From Petrosia ficiformis (taxonomy: Eukaryota; Porifera; Demospongiae; Haplosclerida; Petrosiidae): 64,000 bases of DNA. Where the stretch lies: NCBI GenBank assembly GCA_947044365.1, contig OX345652.1, positions 3,005,374 through 3,069,373 of the forward strand, read 5' to 3'. The notes below the pieces were generated by a model, which worked only from the letters and a program-made list of their open reading frames with translations, made no database searches and had not been told where the DNA came from. The translations under genes and the position numbers were made by a program. Below, in pieces: positions 1-12,472 of the stretch; the stretch's first letter is position 1; every line of letters starts with the position of its first letter.

Positions 1-140
1 TGATACCATTGTGTAAAGGAAGGTTCGATCAAAAGTTTACATGTGTTGCTATTAATAATCGCCTAATAATTTACTCTCATGTTTATCCATAGTTAAGTAT
101 GACTATTTTCTGAAAAGATTAATGTAAGGAGGTTCACTGG

Positions 141-195
141 CCATTTTTTAATTTTAGTTAGTTATAGTTATTACAGAAAAAAGGACTAAAACAAA
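141..195 (-). repeat. Dispersed TAACTATAACTAACTAAAA repeat, inverted copy
   Basis: The reverse complement reads through CTATAACTAACTAAAA to AAATGGCC. It matches stretches at about 8110-8240 and 62095-62180 on the plus strand. It is a short dispersed repeat of unknown class. The rest of 1-1110 shows no coding potential that I can see. Confidence 0.5.
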
Positions 196-317
196 ACTCA
201 TCATACTACTAATGATAAAACAATTTACACACATGTTGAGACTGGAGATAGATGTAAATTATGATTACTACCTAGGCCATACATACATACTACACCAAAC
301 ATATCTACTTTTATATT

Positions 318-545
318 TTAATTAATATTATTCGAGGGTATTATTTTATCACCAGTGTGGCCAATAAATAAACACCCTCTCCCAAAAATTCGTATTTGCA
401 AACACTCGTGTTAAAGGCACTTTTAGCTAGGATTGTAATCTTTTTTATAAACACTCCCTCTACTACCACTCTTGTGGGTTTGATAATAGACACATTATTC
501 ATATCCGTCTTCCTTGAATACAGGAAGCACTTGTGTCTGTGTGTG
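318..545. repeat. Dispersed repeat, copy 1 (second copy at 1059-1830 is split by a MITE)
   Basis: This block runs from a GGGTATTATTTTATCAC motif, through CACCCTCTCCCAAAAAT, to TACAGGAAGCACTTGTGT. The same order of motifs recurs at about 1059-1112 and 1671-1830, where an insertion of about 550 bp separates the two halves. It is an old two-copy repeat with no visible ORF. Confidence 0.6.
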
Positions 546-1116
546 AGTATTCAACTGTAATGGATTGTACGTCTATGTGCAAAGGGGGAGGATATGATTT
601 ATCAAAGATATCCTTATCTTACATCCTAGGAGACTATATACATTACTAATGATGAGAGCTATGGGTGTAATAACTTGTCAATAATAATGTACATGTACAT
701 CTAACAGTTCTAACTCCAGTCTTATAGTATGTGTACTAAGAGATTGTAATCATTGACACTATGATTACTAACAACTACAGCTCATTACATCTAAGCTTTT
801 TTGATACTTGTTATTGTTAAAGAAATGTTCATTTTCACTCAAAGAATCAGATACCAGAAGATAGCTGCAATATCATAGTGAACTGCATTACCTTCTTCAA
901 GGTATGTATACGTTCTTAAAGGACTATTTTCTAGCTGACTGATGCATGTTTAAAGTATTCTAAAGTATTGAATCCAATTTTTTTGCATGACAGACAGACA
1001 CAACCAATTGTTTAACCCTTTGCACAGCATATTGTGTGGAGTAATAAATTATTGATTAACTATTTTAATTTATGTTATTTAAGGGGTATTATTTTATCAC
1101 TAATGTGGATAAAATA

Positions 1117-1668
1117 CTGTATAGCAGGAATTATTGGCAAAGGAGACATTTTAACGAATTACAAAAACACACCACATTAAATTCCAACCTAATTTTATGA
1201 CCACACCTACAAACATGTGTTATGTGTATTTTGCTATGTTACAACTATAAAAGCGTGTGAAGATGTCAATGTATACGTATTTCCAGAGAGAAGCAAAGGA
1301 CTTGCATTCACTTGGATCTTGTCTAAAGGAAAGGGAAATAGAAAAGGCTAACAAACTTGTAAAAATAGCTATAAAACAGAAGAAAGTCGTGGCACATGAC
1401 CAACAACAGTATCTTGGTTCAGCACAGCCACTGCAAAACGATCAGAAGGATTGCCTGTCTCCACTCTGCATGGCAGTTTTTCAGTTAATTACTACAGCAT
1501 TTCAAATGTGCTACCCCCTTACAACACTTTCAAAAATAAACTCTGACTCCATTCTTCTCAACACCTGTCAATAATGATTGGGTGTGGGTGTGTCACAAAC
1601 TGTGCACATGCAATTCACAAAAATTAATTTTTTCATCAGCTGGATTGTGTGCTTTTCCTGCTATACGG
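1117..1668. mobile_element. TA-flanked MITE (Tc1/mariner-like) nested in the second copy of the 318-545 repeat
   Basis: The terminal inverted repeats are CTGTATAGCAGGAA at 1117 and its near-perfect complement ending at 1668 (CCGTATAGCAGGAA on the minus strand). Each end is flanked by TA (1115-1116 and 1669-1670). The uninterrupted repeat copy at 318-545 acts as the empty-site reference. A 105-codon open frame lies inside (1257-1574), but its reading resembles no transposase I know, so I do not call a gene. The element is probably non-autonomous. Confidence 0.65.
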
Positions 1669-2067
1669 TATACCCTCTCCCAAAAATTTCACTAAACTAA
1701 AACTTCCTTCTGTTCAGGGTTTGGCTTGTAATCTGCTTTATAAACAGTCATTTTACTAGCACTCTGATGATAATACACACACTACTTCTTCCTGGAATAC
1801 AGGAAGCACTTGTGTGTACATACTAAACTCAATTGTAAATGCGAGATTTGACTTGTAACAACATTATATACAATTGTTATTTTAGTTAATTAGTTGTCAA
1901 CTTGTCACTTGGAGCCATTCTCTTTGTGCCAGTCTGTGGTCAAGGTAATTACATGTAGCATGAATGATCAATTCTTTGATTACAATGTACAGCCTGATTT
2001 CCTACAGTGTTTCTGTTGATCTTAAAGAGTAATACTAGTATACAATCATGCAGCAACTAGGAGATCT

Positions 2068-2126
2068 GGGGGTAAGGGGGGCAGGGGGTCTGGGAGTCAG
2101 GGGGTTGGGGGTCTGGGAGTCTGGGG
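2068..2126 (+). other. G-rich tract with quadruplex potential
   Basis: Nine runs of three to six G occur in about 60 bp of otherwise AT-rich sequence, separated by short loops such as TCT and AGTCA. The plus strand is the template strand of the P4-ATPase gene, and the tract lies just 3' of the last visible exon, inside what should be an intron. The nascent RNA would carry the C-rich strand. Confidence 0.6.
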
Positions 2127-2298
2127 TCTGTTCTTACAGGTAAATTTTGAATCCAAGATTGATTCTGGTGGCCAATCAATCTTGTCTTCAAACCTCATGA
2201 GGGAGAGGGAGATCTCAGGACCCCTCCTGTATGAACTTCTGCATGGTATCATTATAATACTATTGGTTGTGTTTATTGAATTTTGATATTTTTATTAC

Positions 2299-5200
2299 CT
2301 TCTAGAGAGTGTGGATAGTTCTTCCCTCCAATAGTACAACATTTAAATATCATTTCATTTTCGGTCAAGGTACCAGTTTTGTCGGAAAATACGTACTTTA
2401 TCTGACCAAGATCTTCAGTAATATTGAGAGCTCTACACTGGAATGGTCTATCTTGAGGTTCATAATACATTTCAAGATCCCAATTTATAAAAAATGTTTG
2501 TGCTAATTTCACAATCTCTAATGATACATACAGAGATACCGGTATTATTACCTGTGAATAATGAATTATAACCATTATTATACATGTACATTGACTTGTA
2601 GGAATTACAACATATCATTAGCAGTTGTATGGAAACAACCAGTCATACAGGACATTGTCCAATAAATCTAGTGAATATCTGGTAAATTGAAACTAAACTG
2701 TACACAAAGTATATGGGGAGCAGGACAAGAGTAGTGAAAATTGGTCAAAATGTCCGGTAGTTGGCTCAATGTTTCCACACCACTGATCATTACGAAATTT
2801 TTATGGCTGAGAGATTTAGTCATTCATCAAACTATCGATCGATGATTAAAATATTCACTATAAATACAAACAGTGTTTCTGATCAAAACAACTTTTTAGA
2901 GTTTACATCTAGTCATCGATACACGATTGATCCATCCATCTTCCTCCACTAATCAATCATCCATCCATCCGTCTGTCTGTCTGTCTGTCAGTCTAAGAGT
3001 TCATCCCTTTATTAAACTATATCACCTGCAATATGATGACAAAAGTCCAGAATCTGATAAATCCTTCTAATGCTGGGTTGGCTGATTCACTTGAAAAAGG
3101 AAAATAAATAATATTTCTATCAATACGTTTACCAGTCCATATTCCACTAGCTATGGAAAAGAAAAAGAAGAGAGTGAGCGAGGGAGGGAGGGAGGGAGGG
3201 AGGAAGAGGGATAGGTAGACAGACAGTGACAGACAGAGAGACAGACAGAGAAAGAAGGAAGTACAGAAGTAAGTGGGAACAGAGAGAGGAAGACACACAT
3301 AAGCTCATGTACTCACCAACAGCTCCAAAAAAACAGAGAGCAAAGAGTATTATAACTTGTGACACTATTTCTGCATTGATATCTCTCTCTAATTTACTTC
3401 TCTTGGCTCTTGGTCCACTATTATTTAACATAGCTTTAGTTTCATGACCTGTGAAGAAATATGAAATGGTCACAAAGATCGCTATCTGTACATGTGCATG
3501 TACAGGTATATGTACATGTAACACACCTGTACACATAATTATTACCTCAAGTACATGTATCTTAAGTACTTGTGTATGTAACGTACCTAAATTATTACAT
3601 CAAGTACATGTAGATGCACAATTCTACATGTACTGTATATGTCCATGTACAATTGCACATGTATCTTAAGTACTTGTACATGTAACATACCTGAATATTA
3701 TATCAAGTATTTGTATATGCACAAATGTACATGTACCTGTATATGTCCATGTACATGTATTTTTAGTACTTGTACATGTAATGCAGTGTGCCCACCAGAT
3801 GGATGGATGGATGGATGGATTAGATAGATGATCACACATAGTAATAGACAATAGTAATAGACAGTCAAGTAATAGAAATATACAATCTCAATGTCGAAGT
3901 AATAGTAATAGACTAATAGTAATACATTCATTTAAAGTAGGGCCATTAGAGAGACTTTCTAGTATTGGAGGGAAATGTTTCAGCCAGAAAGGTATAGACT
4001 TATTGATTCTGTTTTTGAGAAACTCATGAATATTAAATTACAATGGTCATATACGTAGTTTAAAACATAAAAGAATAATATAGTAATCCATAACAGTAAC
4101 ACTGACTTAGGCAGTAATAGTAATATACTGATTTTTAAGGTAACAGTAATAGTAATATATTACATTGCAATGTAGTTGACCCCATGTCTGGAATGGATGG
4201 ATAGATGAGGATGGATGAATCAATCATGTATTGATGACATGTACAAAGTTCTTTTGATCAGAAACATTGTTTCTGTGCTTGTGGTTAAAGTCGTTTTACA
4301 AGTTCTTGAAGTTGTGCTTCAAGCACTTCAGTAAATGCTTGCCCCATGTCTGCTATATATACATATTACAGTTTGTGTTGTCAAAGTAATGGATTGGCAT
4401 TTAGTTATAGTTATAATGACTATAGTGCTTTTAGTTATTAATTATTGTTCACAAAAACTGCTAATAATTTAGTAATAGTTAGATGATGGATGTATAGATG
4501 ATGGATGGATGGATGGATGGATGGATGGATGGATGGATGGATGGATGGATGGGTGGATGGATGGATGGATGGGTGGATGGGTGGATACATCATGGATAGA
4601 TCATGGATGGATGGATGGATGGATGGATAGATGATGGATGGATGGATGGATGAATGGAAGGATGGATAGATCTATAGATGATGGATGGATGGATGGATGA
4701 ATGGAAGGATGGATAGATCTATAGATGATGGATAGATGGATGTATGATGGATGGATAGATGATGGATGGGTGGATAGATGATGGATGGATGGATGGATAG
4801 ATGATGGATGGGTGGATAGATGATGGATGGATGGATGGATGGATGATGGATGGATAGATGATGGATGGGTGGATGGATAGATGATGGATAGATGATGGAT
4901 GGATGTATAGATGATGGATGGCTGTATGGATGGATGGATAGATGATGAATGGATGTATGGATGGATAGATGGATGGATGGATCATGATGTATTAGTACTT
5001 GTAGATCTAATTAACATAACATGGTCAGTTGCTCTTTAGCTATTAGTATGTTTATAAACTGATACTAAACCAAAATACAATGTTTACTTTCATTATGAAT
5101 AATACACACTAATTGATAGTACAAATGTACTATCAATTAAGAAACTTGTTGCTAACTTGACACACACTATACTACAGAGAGCTGACATAATTTATACTAT

Positions 5201-8200
5201 CGTTTATAAATAAGTGTATGAATTCGTGAAACTCATATAAGCAATTGATTATTACATGACAGGACTAGTGGACATGTGGTCAATCATTTAATACATGACA
5301 GGGCTAGTGGACTAGTGGACATGTAGTATTGTAGTTATTTGGTTAATACATGACAGGACTAGTGGACTTGTGAACAGTTGAAGTGATCTCAACTTAGGAG
5401 GTACTGAAAATAAATCAAACTGTAGTAACATAATAATTATATATATAATTAAATGATTGGCATTTGCTCAGATAGATCAGCAGTCATGTGAGTGCAAATG
5501 AAGTTCATTCACAATGACTATGACCTCAGAAAAATGATCTTAACTTTAGTTTGGAAAGACCAACAACCCTTTTTTTCCTGCACCATTTTCTAAATATCCT
5601 TCCCATTCGTTCTTGTGTATGTCAGATGTCAATTCCTTACTTCATTATTGAGTTATAGTATTGACCTTATGACTGCTACACACTATAATTATTACATATA
5701 AAGTCATTATATCCTAATTTTGAGGTCATTGTAATTGTGAATAGACTTTATGAAACATTAAATGAACATGTGATCACCATGAGACAACCTCTGAGATCAC
5801 TGAGATTGAATACATAAGTATGTGTAATAAAGTATGACAGGCTAGTGTGAACATGAGGCAAACTCAATATAGAGAATAAGAGATTTGCAGTGGACCAGTG
5901 GTAGGTCAGCAGCATAAAGACATCAGGTGACCATGGTGATGACCATGAGGGTAGTCTTGCGTCCATTACGCTAGCATAATAATTGGCACAATGAATATGA
6001 TTATAATTAAAAGCATAATGCTCGGAATAATGCAGAAGAATACGAGAGGTCGAGAGAATGATGGAGGAAAATCAAGAGGAAGAATCAGAACTGAGATTGA
6101 ATACATAAGTAGGTATGACAGGCTAGTTTGAACACAAAGTGAACATGAGGCAACCTCAATATAGAGAATAAGGGATTTGCAGTGGACCAGTGATAGCATA
6201 AAGACATCAGGTGACCATGGGGTGATGGCAATGAGGCATTGAACAACACTAACAGTGACTTCCTGACTAACCACATGTTCAATATGTGTTTATATAATAA
6301 TGTCAACAACACAGGTAATATAATATGAAATATAAGAGGTCAGCAAAAGAGTATTCTATATACATGTATATAACATAAATAGGTAAATAGATAGATAAAT
6401 AGATAGATACATAAAAGAATGTACAATACACAAGCACACAAATACACTGATACACACATACTTTTGCACAAGACACACACATACATGTAAAGACATAATG
6501 TATGCACACACAGAATACACACACACAAACACACACGTGCACAGACACACATACATGTACATACCAGCATAAGCAACAATTCCAACTATATAGTCAGTAT
6601 TCCTCAATACACATCCTCTTAATAACAGGTGACTTCGATCAACAGGAATACGTGTACCATCTTGTCTTTGGCTATAAAGAAAATAATAAGTTACTAGAAC
6701 CCACAAATAATTTTGATCAAAATACTTATCTTCAAAATTTTAATGTTGGCTATTCAACAACATTTGTATGGCCAACAAAATAATGATTTTGGTTGTCAAA
6801 CTTCAGTAGTTGTTGGTGCAAAAAGTTGAATAGTCATTTAGTTAATAAATTAACACATGGTGCTCAGGCAATTGGCATATTCATGAGTGACACAATACAC
6901 AATATCACAGTATACATATCACATATCACAATACACATATCACACCTCACATATCACAATACACACCACACATATCACAGTACACATCTCACAATACACA
7001 CCGCAGTACACATATCACATATCACAATACACATATCACACCTCACATATCACAATACACACCACACATACCACAGTACACATATCACATAATACACATC
7101 ACACATATCACAGTACACATCTCACATCTCACAATACACACCGCACATATCACAGTACATATCTCACATATCACAATACACACCACACATATCACAGTAC
7201 ACATCTCATATCTCACAAATCACAGTACACACCACACATATCACAGTACACATCTCACACAATACACATCACACATATCACAGTACACATCTCACATCTC
7301 ACAATACATATCACAGTACACATATCACACAATACACATCACACATATCATAGTACACATCTCACATCTCACAAATCACAGTACACACCACACATATCAC
7401 AGTACATATCTCATATCTCACAAATCACAGTATACACCACACATATCACAGGACACATCACACAATACACATATCACAGTACACATCTCACATATCACAA
7501 TACACACCACACATATCACAATACACACCACACATATCATAGTACACATCACACAATACACAATATCACAGTACACATCACACATATCACACTACACATC
7601 ACACATATATCCCTCAACAGTGCCCTATCAGTGATCAGTGAGTAGAAACACTTACATATATCCCTTGAAATCATAGACTTGATTATGAGGAGGTTCACAA
7701 AACAGTTCACCAGTGAATTGTAATGGATTGAAAGTCGTTGTATGATCCTGAAAATGATATTTGTTATATAAAGTGATGAATGAATGATTGATGAATAGAT
7801 CAGTGGATGCAGAGGATGAATGGATGGATAAATGGATGGATGGATGCACTGACTGCTGGTTGAGTGATGGATTAGCGAATGGTCTATGTACGAATGAATA
7901 CATTGATGAATGAACGAATGGATGAATGGATGGATGAATTAATAAATGGATGGATGAATGGTAGGATAGATATATGAAGGAGAGGATGGAAGGATGGATG
8001 GACCGATGAAAGGGATGGATGGATTGATGAAAAGGATGGATGGTCTGATGAAACGGATGGATGGATTGTTGAGTGAATATTAAAAATACTAAGAATGACA
8101 AGAGAATAGTCTAATATTGTTTTAGTTAACCATAACTATAATTAAAACCTCCCTTTTAGTAAGGCACTGTAACCTTAAACTATAACTAAATTACAAGTCT

Positions 8201-8533
8201 ATTGCAATAACTATACCTAACTAAAACAAAAAATGGCCGATAATGGGCACTGATAAAAGTTAATAATTCACATAACACACACATACACATACATGTTCAT
8301 TTATGCTATCAAATACTGATTGCTTTTGTTGTTCAAGAGCTCCTTTAACCACATGCCTTTGTTTCAAATTAGTTTCTCCATCAAGATTAGACGTCTGAAT
8401 GTAACAGAGACCATCTTCATCTGCCGAATGGAGAAGGAGAATATCAGCAGGTATCAATTCGTCACACATCAGTCGAACAAAATCACCAACACGAACATCT
8501 TTCCAACATTTCTGGATAAATTGAGACTCTTCA

Positions 8534-8600
<67 letters not shown>

Positions 8601-8718
8601 GAGGTATAGATAGTAAGAGGGAATGGATTGGATATGAAATACAGATCCAAGATTCCATGATCATAAATTGATTTACAAGCTAAACTTCATGATACATTAT
8701 ATATATATAATATATATA

Positions 8719-8789
<71 letters not shown>

Positions 8790-11700
8790 GAATACGTAAG
8801 AAAAAATGTACATAAACACTAGATGTACATTGTACATAAAATCCAAAATGTACACGAATATATTAAAGAATGTACATGTAACAACACTACAAGTGCATTA
8901 AGTACATACTATATGTACATAAAACCCAACATGTACATGAACACACTCAAGTATGTACATAAATCACTACAAGTACATTAACTAAATGACACTAATTTAA
9001 TTTCAGTATTGATAATCCCTTATTGCATACATGTACATACTTTAATGTATTATACATGTACTGTATTATACATATACATGTACATACTTTAATGTATTCG
9101 TGTACGAATACATTAAAGTACGTATGTACATGAACCCAACATGTACATGAACACACTCAAGTATGTACATAAAACACTACAAGTAATTAACTAAATGACA
9201 CTAATTTAATTTCAGTATTGATAATCCCTTATTGCATACATGTACATACTTTAATGTATTATACATGTACTGTATTATACATATACATGTACATACTTTA
9301 ATGTATTCGTGTACGAATACATTAAAGTACGTATGTACATGAACCCAACATGTACATGAACACACTAAATTATGTACATAAAACACTACAAGTAATTAAC
9401 TAAATGACACTAATTTAATTTCAGTATTGATAATCCCTTATTGCATACATGTACATACGTATTTAGATTCATTATTCTACTTTGGCTTTGCTGTTATGTA
9501 ATGGGAATACCCACTCTCATAACTTGTGGCATATCTGACTTTCATTATGGTAGGTTCAATAATATATGATCGTTGATATAATAACAGATAAATAGTGATG
9601 CACTGATCAGAGATTTTACTGATATTCTGATAAACCACTTCAGGTATGTACCGATAACCAATACCAATCCAATATTATATCTACTTTTTGGTTTCTGATT
9701 ATTTCAACGTTTTCTCAATACTTATGATTATCATAAAAGCAATTGATGCTATAATCACAAGAAATAAATGCACTTATTACAATAATTATCATTTACATCT
9801 TTCAGAAATAAGCGATACCGATACTAAAAATTATGGCCGATAATATCCGATATCAATTTCCAATCTGATGATCAGCACTACACATAAATACTACATATGT
9901 TCAATTGAAAGCACACAATTCCATTATGATTGGACAATTACATGCCATATCACAATTAATCATATTGCCACCTTATTAAAAATATTGAAATATCACAAAC
10001 AAAATATTATTGCTATTTACTAATATAACATGAATATAAGTTATATAACACATAAATGCACAAACGCTATTGAGGCTGTCTGTTAGGAGGATAAACAAAG
10101 TCAGTATTGCATATTGCAGCCAAAAATATCAAAATATAATATCCTGATCCTGATGTTTCAAATAATTGAAATCCTTATAAAATCTCCTGTTTGGTTGCAG
10201 TTGTCAACAAATGGCCAATCACAGTTATGCATACTGGCTTTTTGTAATTGCTTTTAGGCATAAAATTAGAAAAACCAGGTTTATTAAACTGTCCACTCCA
10301 GTATATTAATACACACAAAAGTATCACGATATTAAATGAAAATATCGATATTTTTAAATTAATTAATTAATTAATTTTTATTTATTTTTTTTTTTATGCA
10401 GTGTAATGATTCCAATAGCAACAGCTAATATAAAGGAACCAGAAAAAAAATTATAAAAGAAAAAAACAAAAAGTGAAAATAATACAGAAATAATAGTAAA
10501 TATAATATCTATTACAAATACATAAGTTTAAGACTATTTTTATAATAACTAATAAATAGTAGGGCTATTTACAAAATCAACATTTAAGGCATTCCATAGT
10601 CTAACAGAGGAATAAAAAAAAGAATGAAATGTAGAGTTTGTTCTTGCAAACGTAGATATAAGTTGCTTATTATTATTATTTCAATATATCGATATGTATG
10701 TTCTGTTTGTACTTATTTTAACTAACTATTACCTCACATTAAGGATGCGTAATCACATGTAATATTTACTTAATGCAATAATACATCATGTAAATATCAA
10801 TATCACCTAAAGCCTACTATCTACTAGGCGACTGTGGAGTTGGCAACAAACTGCAATCATCAAGCAATATGCTGTCACATAGTAGAAGCATGCTCTATTC
10901 ACTGAGAACGTGGAATAGGCAACTGGTTGCCAACTCCAACATTGTCTAGTAGATGGTAGGCTTTACCCTAAATTTTACATGATGTACTACCAATATGAGA
11001 TATTACCAATATTATAATAAACTGATAGAATTTTACATTATTATATTCTGACAAAAGATGTCGATCTGATATTACATGTACATGTACAATCTGGTATCTG
11101 ATTCATATACAAATAAGAGAATTTGTACATTGACTACAGTTATCAAACAAATAAGAAATGACATTATCAATACACTACTACACTTACTACAATATCGGTT
11201 ACAATACTCAAAAATAACTGATACTAATACTAAATTTGTAATACCGATTACCGATTTGATTATCGGTGCATCACTAAAATATGAAAAACTTCTAATAGTC
11301 AGCTTTGATTCACATATGCAAACAAGCAATATTGAAGGAAAATTATTAAACCACGCCCATAAAAATGGCACTTTGTTTCTGCTGGTGATACCTTTACCAG
11401 TTAGTGCTTAAAACAACTATAAAAACAGAACATGAGGGCTAATGCAGGCAAAAAAGCGTTTGTGTATACCTGGGTATGATTTTGTCATTAAGCCCATCAC
11501 TAAAGTTCACAACTGCAAAGTACATGTATGTACACAGCAGAGGTCTTTGATTTTGAGCTAACAAAATACTAAATTAAAGCACACTAACAAAAGTTCATAA
11601 CTTTAAGAACTTACAAACTATAAACAAAAGAAGGTAGACTGTTCAGCTCCTTATCAGATCTATACCTTCGATAGTCTTCAAACACATCTTTAATGGCTGT

Positions 11701-12192
11701 TACCAGCAGCACAAACGCAAGAGGAATCCATGCTACTTCCTTTCCGAAAGCCTCAATGGCAGGTATAAAGTTTAGAATTAGGACGAGAAGAAAATAAAGA
11801 TTAGCAAAACGATGAAACTGTTCAATCAAGTTTTTAGGCACAAATGTGAGAATGGTATATTTAGTTGTATGTATCTGGTTGGAGTAAGGAGAGGCCCGCC
11901 TGAATTTGAACTGAAGAAATTGGATAACATAGTAATACCATTTTACCTTTCTTCGTGGTATGTACACACTAGACACAGTTATTCGACGATTATTCGGTTC
12001 TGATCTCGTGGCGGGTTGGTATGAGGTTGTCAGCTCTACTTCAGGTTCACCATTTTCTTCCATTTTTCTTGTCCAATTTGAAGAGGATGTACTTCCGTAC
12101 AATGACGATGGCGCATGTGTAGATCTAGATCTGCTTAGTAATGGCTCTTTTAAAGTTTCTTTGGTAAATTCTTGCCTATCTTCCTCCTGCAT
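2299..12192 (-). CDS. P4-ATPase phospholipid flippase, class V (ATP10-like); first seven exons, 3' end beyond window
   Basis: Exons on the minus strand are 11615-12192, 8293-8533, 7656-7747, 6565-6671, 3317-3448, 3026-3150 and 2299-2551. All have GT-AG introns and phases that join in frame (about 509 codons). The start is ATG at 12192. An open frame continues upstream without another ATG. Visible features in order: a Ser-rich N-terminus with EPLL; a cytosolic segment; TM1-2 ([14 protein letters not shown] and following); the actuator motif DGETN near residue 244; [13 protein letters not shown]3-4 with PVSL, where most P4-ATPases have PISL; and the phosphorylation site DKTGTLTEN with Asp near 482. 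The wording around HETKA and RSKLER fits ATP10A/B/D best. P4-ATPases move phospholipids from the exoplasmic to the cytosolic leaflet, usually with a CDC50 partner. The nucleotide-binding and C-terminal membrane domains are not seen in 1-2298 and must lie to the left, or be lost. Confidence 0.9.
3157..3300 (+). repeat. Polypurine GGGA/GACAGA microsatellite in a 166-bp intron
   Basis: The short intron between exons 3317-3448 and 3026-3150 is almost wholly GGGA and GACAGA repeats on the plus strand. It is therefore pyrimidine-rich in the pre-mRNA. ORFs across it are low-complexity artefacts. Confidence 0.75.
3470..3790. repeat. ACATGTAC-rich minisatellite in P4-ATPase intron
   Basis: Imperfect repeats mix ACATGTAC palindromes with an AAGTACATGTATCTTAAGTA-like unit. 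The same family recurs at 8786-9470, 59340-60530 and 62180-62380, and is the dominant simple repeat of the window. Confidence 0.75.
4484..4985 (+). repeat. (GGAT)n minisatellite
   Basis: About 500 bp of GGAT units are interrupted by GATAGATGAT spacers. Smaller tracts of the same unit lie at 3799-3825 and 7776-8060, all in introns of the P4-ATPase gene. Between 3830 and 4480 I see only AT-rich DNA with TAGTAATAG runs, and no gene. Confidence 0.9.
5258..5370. repeat. Short tandem repeat around TACATGACAGGACTAGTGGA
   Basis: Three imperfect copies of a TACATGACAGG(A/G)CTAGTGGAC block occur in the P4-ATPase intron. Nothing else is recognised between 4990 and 5800. Confidence 0.7.
5806..6240. repeat. 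Direct repeat of about 145 bp, two copies
   Basis: Copies at about 5806-5950 and 6093-6235 both run from GAGATTGAATACATAAGTA to CATCAGGTGACCATGG. They are separated by unrelated sequence within the same intron. Confidence 0.8.
6887..7620. repeat. AC-rich minisatellite (CACATATCACAGTA units)
   Basis: About 730 bp of degenerate units mix CACATATCACA, GTACACATCTCA and ATACACACCACA. A 252-codon open frame across it is pure His/Thr/Tyr/Ser low complexity and is rejected as a gene. The array abuts exon 7656-7747 of the P4-ATPase to within about 40 bp. Confidence 0.9.
8110..8240 (+). repeat. Dispersed TAACTATAACTAACTAAAA repeat
   Basis: It contains the same AAACTATAACTAAATTACAA block, continuing to CTAACTAAAA and AATGGCC, as about 62095-62180, and is in inverted orientation to 141-195. 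Confidence 0.6.
8537..8598 (+). repeat. (TG)31 microsatellite abutting a splice acceptor
   Basis: On the coding (minus) strand this is (CA)31 followed directly by TAG and exon 8293-8533. The CA repeat therefore takes the place normally held by the polypyrimidine tract of intron 1. Confidence 0.95.
8698..8786. repeat. (TA)n microsatellite
   Basis: Nearly pure TA dinucleotides run for about 90 bp in intron 1 of the P4-ATPase. Confidence 0.95.
8981..9460. repeat. 209-bp tandem repeat (about 2.3 copies) carrying a long palindrome
   Basis: The phrase ACTAAATGACACTAATTTAA begins at 8981, 9190 and 9399, giving a 209-bp period. Each full unit holds a near-perfect palindrome (9085-9120 and 9294-9329) centred on GTGTAC, with arms TACTTTAATGTATTCG and its complement. 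Confidence 0.85.
9593..9880. mobile_element. hAT-type MITE with 8-bp target duplication
   Basis: The ends are inverted: TAGTGATGCACTGATCAGAG on the left, and TAGTGCTGATCATCAGATT read on the minus strand from the right. Flanks are CAGATAAA (9585-9592) and CACATAAA (9881-9888), a 7/8 match. This fits the 8-bp duplications made by hAT elements. It is internally AT-rich with no transposase. Confidence 0.7.
10808..10965. mobile_element. Small foldback MITE with TA target duplication
   Basis: Arms of about 38 bp start AAGCCTACTATCTACTAG on the left and AAGCCTACCATCTACTAG on the right (minus strand). Both run on to GGAGTTGGCAAC. TA flanks both ends (10808-10809 and 10964-10965). Apart from this, 9890-11600 shows only AT-rich intron sequence and one related hAT-MITE end. 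Confidence 0.75.
11180..11275. mobile_element. End of a second hAT-MITE related to 9593-9880
   Basis: The minus strand from 11275 reads TAGTGATGCACCGATAATC, matching the terminal repeat of the 9593-9880 element. The other end could not be placed with certainty. Confidence 0.5.
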
Positions 12193-12472
12193 GGCGTACA
12201 AGATTTTTAGTTTCGGTATCAGCTTGTACGGCTGATGACAGTCAGCAGAGAAAAAATAACAAAATTAAAAACGTCTCTAATCTCCCGTATAGAAAAATGT
12301 AATATTAAAACAAACTTTAAGAGTAATTTAGACTAGACTAACAACAACAGATTTTATTTAAAAAGCAAACTCCAATCTGTTTGCATTTGCTTTGCAAACA
12401 ACTTGGAGCCGAGTTGGAGGTTGCTCGCCTTAAAACTAATTCCAGAAATTTAGGTGTGGCTTGCCTATAATT
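12193..12472. promoter_or_regulatory. 280-bp divergent intergenic region
   Basis: It separates the P4-ATPase start (minus) from fusion copy 1 (plus), so any promoter here would be bidirectional. Only the last 41 bp (from 12432) are shared with the 5' side of fusion copy 2. I could not identify a specific core element. Confidence 0.3.

Noticed and set aside
1257..1574. 105-codon ORF in the TA-flanked MITE
   Set aside because: There is no recognisable transposase or other motif, and it is a single short frame in a non-autonomous element. Kept only as a note in the element entry.
4719..4985. 88-codon minus-strand ORF of IHPSI repeats
   Set aside because: A GGAT repeat read in frame; artefact.
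6887..7645. 252-codon plus-strand ORF rich in His, Thr, Tyr and Ser
   Set aside because: It is the translation of an AC-rich minisatellite in a P4-ATPase intron, with similarly open frames in other phases and no domain.
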